Of a DNA stretch of 22,603 nucleotides, positions 8,406-14,610 are shown in pieces (positions within the stretch are counted from its first letter, which is position 1; each line of letters begins with the position of its first letter). This DNA is from an uncultured Erysipelotrichaceae bacterium (lineage in GTDB: Bacteria > Bacillota_I > Bacilli_A > RF39 > UBA660). The stretch is from NCBI GenBank assembly GCA_902797275.1, contig CADBSI010000049.1, positions 1 to 22,603 on the forward strand, given 5' to 3'. The position numbers were made by a program, and so were the translations under genes. The notes under the pieces were generated by a model. That model was not told where the DNA came from. It made no database searches and saw nothing but the letters and a program-made list of their open reading frames with translations.

Positions 8406-8428
8406 CTTGAAAAAAACTGTCAAAATAC

Positions 8429-8456
8429 TTGAAATTATCAATAAATATGATAAAAT
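8429..8456 (+). promoter_or_regulatory. Promoter for the DUF1292 gene
   Basis: TTGAAA (8429-8434) and TAAAAT (8451-8456) are 16 bases apart. TG one base upstream of the -10 (TGA at 8448-8450) makes an extended -10. It sits right after the terminator at 8361-8405, so a new transcript likely starts here. Confidence 0.6.
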
Positions 8457-8483
8457 GATATTAGAAGATATGGAGGATATGTT

Positions 8484-8750
8484 ATGGAAGAAAAAAAAGA
8501 AATGATGACTTTAACACTTGAAAATGGGACTAAAGAAGAAGTTGAACTTTTATTATCTTTTAAATTTAATGATAACAATAAAGAATATGTTATATATACA
8601 AAAAATGAAAAAGACGACAACGGAAATGTTACCATCTATGTATCAAATATAACAAGAGTTGGTAATGAGGCAACTTTAAATACTGTAAGTGATGATAATG
8701 AATGGTCTCGTATAAAAGATCTTTTAAGAGAACTATCAAAAAATGAATAG
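8484..8750 (+). CDS. DUF1292 family protein (YrzB-like)
   Basis: This is a small acidic protein of 88 residues. The layout matches DUF1292 as I know it: a short beta-rich start (MTLTLENGTKEEVELLLSFK), a central aromatic strand (KEYVIYTKNEKDDNGNVTIY) and a closing SDDNEWSRIKDLLREL helix, like the family's SDEEWE.IEEVF. In Firmicutes the family is widespread and often lies near ruvX and alaS; here those neighbours are absent. Function is unknown. GGAGG at 8472-8476 precedes ATG 8484. It is the first gene of a two-gene unit that ends at the terminator near 9601. Confidence 0.8.
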   Translation: MEEKKEMMTLTLENGTKEEVELLLSFKFNDNNKEYVIYTKNEKDDNGNVTIYVSNITRVGNEATLNTVSDDNEWSRIKDLLRELSKNE

Positions 8751-8762
8751 GGGGATTTGACA

Positions 8763-9602
8763 ATGCTAGAAAATATCACAGTGACCAATGAAAAAAATGA
8801 AGAAACTAAAAAACTTGTAGGTAGAAAACCAGCTAAATTAAGCGCTATTCAAATTTTTCGCACTAAAGCCGAAGCAATGAAAAAATCTGTTGTTAATACT
8901 AAGCAAACTGAAACAAAAATACCTGAGGCTAAAGAAGAAACAGAAAAACCAGTTGTAGCTTCTGATATTGTTTTTCCAAATGCTGATGAATGTCAAAGAC
9001 GACTAGATAATAAAATGGTATCATGTACAGAAATATCAGAAATTAACAAAATTAATTCAGCAAGAAAATTAAGAGCTGCTGTTCGAGTACCAAAACTAGT
9101 TGGTTATATTTACAAAAATAGAACTAAAAAAGTACCTCAAGAATTATCTGAAAAACCTGTAAATGAAGAAGCAAATGTCTATGATTTTTCTAAATCATTT
9201 GAAAAAATGACTGAAACTACAAAAGAAGAACCACAACAGGAAGAAGTTCCAGAAAAACCATACAGTTGGCTTAGAAATGAAGAAAGTACTAAAGTACTAC
9301 CACCAAAAGAAGAGGTTAATGAAGAAGAAAGTAGTGATGTTGTTGAATACCAAACTCTAATGGAACAAAAAGAAACAACTGCAGATTCTCTTGCTACACA
9401 AAAAGAAATATTAATGAATTTAAGAAAACAAGTTGAACATAATAATCGTCTATGTGAAGCTAAAAAACGCGATTTAATAGAAGAAAATATGGCTTTAACT
9501 CAAGAATTAAATGATGTTTTAGCCGAAATTAATCGTTTGAGTGATACAGTAAATCAACAAGAAGCTTTTCTTGGTATAAGTGAAGATAATAAAACAAGAT
9601 AG
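8763..9602 (+). CDS. Hypothetical coiled-coil protein
   Basis: I do not recognise a family in this 279-residue cytosolic protein. A basic N-terminal stretch (GRKPAKLSAIQIFRTKAEAM) is followed by an acidic, Pro/Glu/Lys-rich and probably disordered segment. Then comes a short folded-looking block (FPNADECQRRLDNK to SARKLRAAVRVPKLVGYIYK, about 72-122) and more disordered sequence. A C-terminal coiled coil spans about 203-272 (EILMNLRKQVEHNNRLCEAK...). ATG 8763 is preferred because the GGGG ribosome site at 8751-8754 lies 8 bases upstream; TTG 8757 would be only 2 bases from it. It starts 12 bases after the DUF1292 gene. The stop codon is part of the terminator stem. A scaffold or envelope/division linker role is possible but only a guess. 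Confidence 0.75.
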   Translation: MLENITVTNEKNEETKKLVGRKPAKLSAIQIFRTKAEAMKKSVVNTKQTETKIPEAKEETEKPVVASDIVFPNADECQRRLDNKMVSCTEISEINKINSARKLRAAVRVPKLVGYIYKNRTKKVPQELSEKPVNEEANVYDFSKSFEKMTETTKEEPQQEEVPEKPYSWLRNEESTKVLPPKEEVNEEESSDVVEYQTLMEQKETTADSLATQKEILMNLRKQVEHNNRLCEAKKRDLIEENMALTQELNDVLAEINRLSDTVNQQEAFLGISEDNKTR

Positions 9603-9621
9603 GACATTTTGTCCTTTTTTT
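9601..9621 (+). terminator. Intrinsic terminator after the coiled-coil gene
   Basis: aggaca (9601-9606) and tgtcct (9610-9615) form a tight stem with a 3-base loop, followed directly by a T run (9615-9620). It overlaps the TAG stop of the upstream gene. Confidence 0.8.
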
Positions 9622-9686
9622 GTATAAAAAAGAACTATTGTTATCATAATATTAATAAGAAAAAATAAAATATTAATAGGTGAAAA

Positions 9687-9890
9687 ATGCTTTATTATTT
9701 TCTCTTCTTAATAGGATTTGGTTTATCAATTATTGGATTTATGTATATAATTTTATATTTAAATTATTTATCAATAGGTTTATCTATTAAAGAATATTTA
9801 AATTTTATTAGTAATAGAGGAGAATGTTATTTAGCAATAATAGGTCTATTTATAATAAGTATAGTAATATTAAAAAAGGAGAAAAAATGA
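9687..9890 (+). CDS. Small two-TM membrane protein, hypothetical
   Basis: This 67-residue protein has two hydrophobic segments (about 3-27 and 46-62) around a short polar loop, and ends KKEKK on the presumed cytoplasmic side. No family is recognised. An AGGTGA ribosome site precedes ATG 9687. Its TGA stop (9888-9890) overlaps the ATG of the next gene in an ATGA arrangement, so translation of the two is probably coupled. Confidence 0.65.
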   Translation: MLYYFLFLIGFGLSIIGFMYIILYLNYLSIGLSIKEYLNFISNRGECYLAIIGLFIISIVILKKEKK

Positions 9891-10525
9891 TTTATATTTA
9901 TGATATTATTTTGAATTTTAATTCTGTATTCTATGAGTTTTATGAATGGGACAGTAAAGATAATTTAACTTTTATTCGAAAAATTCCCCTTGTAAAAGTC
10001 AATACTAATTTTATAAATGATATTTTAACTAAAAAGGTTGTAATTGATGATCCAATAGTTTTAGAAATAACTAATAAATGTGAAATAACAAGTTGTAAAA
10101 AAGCTAATAAAATTAAATATGCATGCTTATTTACAGATTCTTTAAAAGTTATAGGAGTTATTCTAAATGATAAAAAACAAATAATTAAAGTAAGTGATTT
10201 ACTTTTAGATGAAGCAAATGATGTAATAAATATTTCTAAAAGAACGAATATAAGATCTATTACATACAATATATTAGAAAATAAAAATAATGAGTTTTTT
10301 CTAACAAAAAAAGAAATAAAAATAAAAAATTATTTGCAAGATGAAATACAAAATATACAAAATAAAAAAGATTTTTCAAAATTATCTTATTTATACTTTG
10401 AATATTTTAATAAAATTCCTGATAATAATTGTGATATTTCTAAAGAATTATTAAATTCTTTTAAAAATAATTTAACTACTAAACATATAGAATTATATGA
10501 GCTTTTAAAACTTATTCATCAATAA
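9887..10525 (+). CDS. DUF3603/UPF0736-like protein of unknown function
   Basis: This 212-residue soluble protein begins MIYIYDIILNFN, followed by YEFYEWDSKDN and IRKIPLVKV. This resembles the start of the UPF0736/DUF3603 family (LYLHDVWVNW..., FHEWRKDD..., VPLLKV in B. subtilis YjbA), a comparison from memory with modest similarity. A second recognisable block is KYACLFTDSLKVIGV (about 78-92). A longer frame exists upstream to 9824, but AAAAAAGGAG lies right before ATG 9887, which I take as the start. It overlaps the two-TM gene by four bases. Function is unknown. Confidence 0.65.
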   Translation: MIYIYDIILNFNSVFYEFYEWDSKDNLTFIRKIPLVKVNTNFINDILTKKVVIDDPIVLEITNKCEITSCKKANKIKYACLFTDSLKVIGVILNDKKQIIKVSDLLLDEANDVINISKRTNIRSITYNILENKNNEFFLTKKEIKIKNYLQDEIQNIQNKKDFSKLSYLYFEYFNKIPDNNCDISKELLNSFKNNLTTKHIELYELLKLIHQ

Positions 10526-10544
10526 TGTAAACTGACATCTAAAT

Positions 10545-10573
10545 TTGACAATTTTTTTATTCTCTGTTAGAAT
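10545..10573 (+). promoter_or_regulatory. Strong promoter for the ankyrin gene
   Basis: A perfect -35 TTGACA (10545-10550), a 17-base spacer and TAGAAT (10568-10573): the best sigma-A promoter match in the window. The start site would be near 10580, giving a leader of about 25 bases before ATG 10605. Confidence 0.78.
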
Positions 10574-10604
10574 ATTAAGTCGTCACACAGAAAGAGGTGG
10601 AATT

Positions 10605-11291
10605 ATGTTTTATTCAATACAACAAGCAGAAAGTGCGTGTGAAGAAGAACCGTCCCTGATTTTTTCTTTAATAAAGGAATGTGATAAAGATGTTGTTTCT
10701 AAAATAATTTCTAAAGATAATTATGATTTTAGTATTGTAGATTCTTTTGGTAATAATGTTATTATGGCTTTACTAAAAAATAAATACTATGATTTAGTAT
10801 TAAAATATATAGATAAAGTAGACATTAATCATCAAAATAATGATGGTGATACTATTATGCATTTATTAGTAGTTAATAACTATGCTAATACTAAAGAAAT
10901 AATGGATTATATTTTAAATAATAAGAAATTTATTCCAAATATTAAAAATAATCTAGGAGAAACTATTTTAGATAAATCTATTAATAGTAATTATTTATAT
11001 ACAACTATTAAAATTTTAGGGGATCAAAGGTTTAATTCAATCGATATTTATTCATTTAAAAATTTATATGAAACTTATATAAAAAGTAATAATTATGGTA
11101 AATATTCAAAACTTTCTAATTTAGAAATTATTCTTGATAATTTAGTAGATAAAGAACTATTACCAAGAATGAATAAATTAATTAGTTTGATTTATAATAA
11201 TTTAGATAGTATTAAAAATGATTTTTATATATCTAAAACTGAAAAAATAGATAATCTTATTAATTTAGTTATTTCAGAATGTCTTAACTAA
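10605..11291 (+). CDS. Ankyrin repeat protein
   Basis: This 228-residue cytosolic protein has about three ankyrin repeats: DSFGNNVIMALLKNKYYDLV (from about 46), NDGDTIMHLLVVNNYANTKE (from about 79) and NLGETILDKSINSNYLYTTI (from about 116). Each has the G-x-T/N-x-hMHLL type helix start, and the first and second repeats are linked by VDINHQN. The C-terminal 90 residues are helical and unassigned. Ankyrin repeats bind proteins; the partner is unknown. ATG 10605 is chosen over upstream in-frame codons because GAGGTGG (10594-10600) sits right before it and the promoter at 10545-10573 excludes earlier starts. A weak terminator follows. Confidence 0.8.
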   Translation: MFYSIQQAESACEEEPSLIFSLIKECDKDVVSKIISKDNYDFSIVDSFGNNVIMALLKNKYYDLVLKYIDKVDINHQNNDGDTIMHLLVVNNYANTKEIMDYILNNKKFIPNIKNNLGETILDKSINSNYLYTTIKILGDQRFNSIDIYSFKNLYETYIKSNNYGKYSKLSNLEIILDNLVDKELLPRMNKLISLIYNNLDSIKNDFYISKTEKIDNLINLVISECLN

Positions 11292-11308
11292 AAAGATTAT
11301 CTTTTTTT
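11290..11308 (+). terminator. Possible AT-only terminator after the ankyrin gene
   Basis: aaaaaga (11290-11296) pairs with tcttttt (11300-11306) around a 3-base loop, with T residues to 11308. The stem is weak. aagattatc at 11294-11302 is also the exact reverse complement of gataatctt at about 11250-11258 in the CDS, so a longer-range alternative pairing exists. Confidence 0.4.
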
Positions 11309-11351
11309 GTATAAAATTACTAAAACTTTCCATATTATAAGTGGAGGTAAT

Positions 11352-11894
11352 ATGAAAAAAATAATTGCAGTTATTTTACTTACTTTAGTTTTTACCGGTT
11401 GTGGTAGTAATTTAATGAATACTCCAACTAAGAAAGTAGAAGCAATGTTAAATAACTATATTACTTTAGATAGTAAAGTAATAGAAGATTTAGATGAAAC
11501 TTTATTAACTGAAACAATTATGAATAATGATCAAAAAGAACATTATAAAAAAATATTAAAACGTCAATATCAAAATTTATCTTATACTATAAAAGATGAA
11601 ACTATAGATGGTGATAAAGCAACAGTAGAAGTTGAAATAAATGTATATGATTATTATAAAATTAATAAAGAATCAGAAGCTTATTTAAATAATAATATTA
11701 AAGATTTTACTAATGAAGATGGAACAAAAAATTTAACTAAATATAATGATTATAAGTTAGATAATTTAGATAAAGCAAAAGATAAAATTACTTATACTCT
11801 AAATTTAACATTGCATAAAACTTCAGATAATTGGGTATTAGATGACTTAACTGATGTTGAAATTAGTAAAATACATGGCCTATATGCTTATTAA
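11352..11894 (+). CDS. Putative lipoprotein, hypothetical
   Basis: This 180-residue protein starts with a type II signal peptide (MKKIIAVILLTLVFTG) and Cys17 in FTGC as the likely lipidated residue; Phe at -3 is slightly off the lipobox consensus. The mature part resembles small Gram-positive lipoproteins with an NTF2-like fold: a helical start (TKKVEAMLNNYITLDS), then alternating strands with DGDKATVEVEINVYDYY and a closing DNWVLDDLTDVE. That fold is an inference. ATG 11352 follows GGAGG (11343-11347). It is probably anchored on the outer face of the membrane. A good terminator overlaps its end. Confidence 0.78.
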   Translation: MKKIIAVILLTLVFTGCGSNLMNTPTKKVEAMLNNYITLDSKVIEDLDETLLTETIMNNDQKEHYKKILKRQYQNLSYTIKDETIDGDKATVEVEINVYDYYKINKESEAYLNNNIKDFTNEDGTKNLTKYNDYKLDNLDKAKDKITYTLNLTLHKTSDNWVLDDLTDVEISKIHGLYAY

Positions 11895-11908
11895 TAGGTC
11901 TTTTTTTT
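11877..11908 (+). terminator. Intrinsic terminator after the lipoprotein gene
   Basis: ggcctat (11877-11883) pairs with ataggtc (11894-11900) with one G-U pair and a 10-base loop, followed by eight T residues from 11901. The stop codon TAA (11892-11894) lies in the loop. Confidence 0.75.
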
Positions 11909-11960
11909 AACAAATTAAATTAAAAGATATCTTCTTCTTGAAAAGTATGATATTATTATT

Positions 11961-11989
11961 TAGTAATTTACTATTTTTAGTAATATAAT
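11961..11989 (+). promoter_or_regulatory. Palindrome and -10-like box before murC
   Basis: tagtaa (11961-11966) and ttacta (11968-11973) form a 13-base palindrome, and a third tagtaa follows at 11979-11984. TATAAT at 11984-11989 could be the murC -10, but no good -35 lies 16-18 bases upstream. The palindrome could be an operator; this is speculative. Confidence 0.35.
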
Positions 11990-12009
11990 TTAATGTTAAA
12001 GGAGGCATT

Positions 12010-13305
12010 ATGAAATATTATTTAATAGGAATAAAAGGATCAGGTATGAGTGCTTTAGCATCTCTTTTATATGATTTAGGAAATACTGTTGTAGGATATG
12101 ATGATAGTATAGATGAAAAGTTTACTATGAAAGGTTTGAATGATAGAAAGATAAAAGTTTATCATGATGATGAATTTATTCCAACAAATGATTTTCTTGT
12201 TTGTTATTCAAATGCTATCAAAGAAGAACATAAAGAAATTCAAAGACTTAAAAAAAAAAAAAAAAAAATGATAAAGTATCAAGATTTAATTGGAAGTTTA
12301 ACCAAAAAATATGAAACTATTTCTGTATCAGGTACTCATGGTAAAACAACAACAACGTTAATGATTTCAAGTATTTTAGATGAATTTATGGGAGTTAATT
12401 ACTTTGTTGGAGATGGAAGAGGACATGGTAATATTAATAATAAAGTATTAGTTTTAGAATCTTGTGAATACAACAAACATTTTTTAAGTTATTATCCTAA
12501 AAACTTAATTATAACTAATATTGATTTAGAACATACTGAGTGTTATAAAGATATTGATGATATTATTTCTTGTTTTAATATCTTAGCTAATAGATCCAGT
12601 AATGTTATTTTATGTGGTGATGACTCTAATGTTTTAAAAATAAAAACTGATAATCCATGTTATTACTATGGTTTTAATTCTAATAATGATTTAATAGCAA
12701 CTAATTTAGAATTAACAAGTACTCATTCTAAATTTGATGTTTATTATAAAGGAGAATACTTTGATACTTATACTTTAAAAGTATTTGGCCGTCATATGAT
12801 TTTAGATAGCCTAGCTTGCATAATGACATGTATTTTATATAAAGTTGATAAAAACTTAATTAAAGAAAAATTAAATGATTTTAATGGAGCAGTAAGAAGA
12901 TTTAATGAAACTATTATAAATGGTAAAATAATAATAGATGATTATGCCCATCATCCAACTGAAATAAAAACCGTTTTAGATGCAGCTAAACAAAAATATC
13001 ATGATAAAAAAATAATAGCTGTTTTCATGCCTAATACTTATTCAAGAACCAAAGATTTTCTAAATCAATTCATTGATGTCTTAAATCAATTTGATTATAG
13101 TTTTATAACAGATATCAAATGCGATCGAGAAAACCCAAATGACTACGCAGGAATTACAAGTGATAGTATTATTAATAAATTAACAAACGGTGAAAAACTA
13201 ACTAATCCAAGTCAATTATTAAAATATCAAAATGAAGTTATCTGCTTTATGAGTTGTGCTAATATAACACCTCTTATAAATAAATATAAATCTTTACTAA
13301 AATAA
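12010..13305 (+). CDS. murC: UDP-N-acetylmuramate--L-alanine ligase
   Basis: MurC adds L-alanine to UDP-MurNAc using ATP, the first step of the stem peptide of peptidoglycan, in the cytoplasm. Motifs: the N-terminal nucleotide-binding IGIKGSGMSALA (6-17), the ATP loop SGTHGKTTTT (107-116), LESCEYNKHFL, ITNIDLEH, RRF (296-298) and DDYAHHPTEI (310-319). At 431 residues the length is normal. The ribosome site AAAGGAGG (11998-12005) is ideal. Codons 81-86 are six AAA lysines forming, with the next ATG, a run of 19 A (12250-12268). They sit where relatives carry a short KELGIPV-like loop, so the frame is kept. It probably heads a unit that includes the next three genes. Confidence 0.95.
   Translation: MKYYLIGIKGSGMSALASLLYDLGNTVVGYDDSIDEKFTMKGLNDRKIKVYHDDEFIPTNDFLVCYSNAIKEEHKEIQRLKKKKKKMIKYQDLIGSLTKKYETISVSGTHGKTTTTLMISSILDEFMGVNYFVGDGRGHGNINNKVLVLESCEYNKHFLSYYPKNLIITNIDLEHTECYKDIDDIISCFNILANRSSNVILCGDDSNVLKIKTDNPCYYYGFNSNNDLIATNLELTSTHSKFDVYYKGEYFDTYTLKVFGRHMILDSLACIMTCILYKVDKNLIKEKLNDFNGAVRRFNETIINGKIIIDDYAHHPTEIKTVLDAAKQKYHDKKIIAVFMPNTYSRTKDFLNQFIDVLNQFDYSFITDIKCDRENPNDYAGITSDSIINKLTNGEKLTNPSQLLKYQNEVICFMSCANITPLINKYKSLLK
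12250..12268 (+). repeat. 19-base poly-A tract inside murC
   Basis: Nineteen consecutive A residues encode Lys81-Lys86 and the first base of Met87. It is the longest homopolymer in the window. Such tracts are prone to slippage by polymerases and to miscounting in sequencing. Confidence 0.95.
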
Positions 13306-13335
13306 ATTAATTACATATAATACTTTGGTGATTAA

Positions 13336-13818
13336 ATGAAAATAATAAATGAGGAAGAAAAAATAATTTTATACTTATATAAAAGCTTTTTTTCAATCAA
13401 TAACAAAGAAATAATTACTAAAGAAATAAAAGATTTATTTATAAAACTAATTAAATACTATAAATTATCATTTTCAGGTATTTATGATGTTTATGTTTAT
13501 GAAAATAAGTTATATGGAACTATTATTGAAATAATTAAAAAAGATAATTTATTATTTTCACCTGATTTAATAGATATAAAAGTAAAAATTAAAAAAGATA
13601 CAAATATTTATTTAAAAACTAAAGATTACTTTGTTTTTAAAGATTATAAAAGTGTTTATTACTATAACAATTTTTATTATATACCAATTGATATTATTGA
13701 TAATGATTATTTAAAACTAATAGAATTAACTGAAATAGAATATAATTTAGATTTAAAATTACTTCAAAAGGTTTGCTTAAAAAACTCTTATAAAGAGAAA
13801 GGAATGAATTTTATATGA
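13336..13818 (+). CDS. Hypothetical protein
   Basis: I do not recognise this 160-residue protein. It is rich in Lys, Ile and Tyr. A helical N-terminal part (KIINEEEKIILYLYKSFFSI) is followed by strand-like stretches (YDVYVYENKLYGTIIEII, YLKTKDYFVFKDYKSVYYY). There is no signal peptide or convincing membrane segment. GGTGA lies just before ATG 13336, 30 bases after murC. Its TGA stop overlaps the next start in an ATGA arrangement (13815-13818), so it is probably coupled in translation to the DnaQ-like gene. Confidence 0.7.
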   Translation: MKIINEEEKIILYLYKSFFSINNKEIITKEIKDLFIKLIKYYKLSFSGIYDVYVYENKLYGTIIEIIKKDNLLFSPDLIDIKVKIKKDTNIYLKTKDYFVFKDYKSVYYYNNFYYIPIDIIDNDYLKLIELTEIEYNLDLKLLQKVCLKNSYKEKGMNFI

Positions 13819-14258
13819 AATATGTAATACTTGAAATAATACCATCAACATCTAAAAGAGAAACCGGTAATATTTTACAAATACAAGCTTTAAAATTAAA
13901 TGAATTAAAATTAATAGATAGGTTTGATTATCGTTTAGATATTCCTCTTAAAAATCCTGATTTATTAAATATATTAAGCTATGATAAAGATAAATTTACT
14001 TACGTTAAAGATGAAAAAGAATTACTAAAAAATTTTAAAGATTTTATTTCTGATTTGCCTTTATTAATAATTGATAATCCTTATACTCTTGATTATTTAA
14101 AAGATATTAATAATCCTAAGGAAAGTGTTTTTAAACATTTAAATTTAGAATATAGTCAAGATGTATTTGATAAAATTATTAATAAATATAATTTAGAACC
14201 TAGTAATCATCTAGTTGATTTATTATATGAAGCTTTGATATATGAATCTAATAATTAA
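13815..14258 (+). CDS. DnaQ-like exonuclease fold protein lacking catalytic residues (putative)
   Basis: This 147-residue protein was not recognised by family name. Its first 45 residues line up with the DnaQ/DEDDh exonuclease fold, including the proofreading domain of PolC in this same window: YVILEIIPSTSK against YVVFDLETTGFN, and ILQIQALKLNELKLIDRFDY against IIEIGAVKLKDGEIIDKFDK. A later LLIIDNPYTLDYL resembles the VAHNAKFDTSFI segment, and NHLVDLLYEAL the last helix. The metal ligands are missing: D-x-E reads E7-I-I9, the second-motif Asp is displaced, and no H-x4-D is found. It is therefore probably non-catalytic, perhaps a binding or structural protein. It overlaps the upstream gene by four bases. 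Confidence 0.6.
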   Translation: MKYVILEIIPSTSKRETGNILQIQALKLNELKLIDRFDYRLDIPLKNPDLLNILSYDKDKFTYVKDEKELLKNFKDFISDLPLLIIDNPYTLDYLKDINNPKESVFKHLNLEYSQDVFDKIINKYNLEPSNHLVDLLYEALIYESNN

Positions 14259-14292
14259 TAATATTTTAGTTATCTAATTAATATTATTAATT
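14253..14292. repeat. 13-bp AT inverted repeat before the holin-like gene
   Basis: Bases 14253-14265 are the exact reverse complement of 14280-14292, with a 14-base loop. The left arm includes the stop of the DnaQ-like gene and the right arm abuts the GGGTGG ribosome site. A nested 17-base palindrome (14276-14292) can form instead. Confidence 0.55.
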
Positions 14293-14301
14293 GGGTGGTT
14301 T

Positions 14302-14556
14302 ATGAAAATAGATGAAATATTTATGATAGTTGCATTTTTTGTAAGTTTAATCCTTGGTTATTTTGCTAAGAAAAATAATTTTATTAAAACTGAATTAATT
14401 CCTCTTCAAAATTTAATAATAGGTTTAATTGTTACAATTATTGAATGGATAATTACTAAAAGTTTTAATGAAGCAATTATTTTATCAGGTGTATTAGCTG
14501 GGGGAACATATGACATATTTCATAATTTGAAAAAAATTGTTAAAAACAACGAATAA
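14302..14556 (+). CDS. Phage holin-like small membrane protein
   Basis: This 84-residue protein has a hydrophobic N-terminal segment (about 6-22), a second one (about 37-52) and a weaker third (57-68). The pattern FIKTELIPLQNLIIGLI, then ILSGVLAGGTYDIFHNLKKI, resembles the phage holin_5_2 type family, where PLxNLxIGxI and GLxxxGxYDxxxN are typical (from memory). Holins form membrane lesions that let lysins reach the wall. No lysin or other phage gene is adjacent; the genes around it are housekeeping. The ribosome site is GGGTGG just before ATG 14302. It may be a domesticated phage gene. Confidence 0.65.
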   Translation: MKIDEIFMIVAFFVSLILGYFAKKNNFIKTELIPLQNLIIGLIVTIIEWIITKSFNEAIILSGVLAGGTYDIFHNLKKIVKNNE

Positions 14557-14572
14557 TGTTTTTAACTTTTTT
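14539..14572 (+). terminator. Strong intrinsic terminator after the holin-like gene
   Basis: gttaaaaaca (14539-14548) and tgtttttaac (14557-14566) form a perfect 10-bp stem with an 8-base loop, followed by six T residues. The stop codon is in the loop. It closes the murC transcription unit. Confidence 0.75.
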
Positions 14573-14579
14573 AAATTTA

Positions 14580-14588
14580 TGGTAAAAT
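14580..14588 (+). promoter_or_regulatory. Extended -10 box for the fmt unit
   Basis: TG (14580-14581), one base, then TAAAAT (14583-14588) just after the terminator. There is no clear -35. A start near 14595 would leave a leader of about 16 bases and rules out the in-frame TTG at 14593 as start codon. Confidence 0.45.
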
Positions 14589-14610
14589 AGATTTGAAAAG
14601 AGTTGATTGT

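Noticed and set aside
8438..8635. Minus-strand 65-residue frame opposite the DUF1292 gene
   Set aside because: It covers the promoter and start of a recognised + strand gene and has no start signals.
9940..10269. Minus-strand 109-residue hydrophobic frame
   Set aside because: It is opposite the DUF3603-like gene; hydrophobicity is the usual result of reading Lys/Asn-rich codons in reverse.
13293..13321. TTTACT-17-TATAAT promoter-like pair between murC and the next gene
   Set aside because: A transcript from it would start inside the ribosome site of the 13336 gene, and in such AT-rich DNA the match is likely chance.
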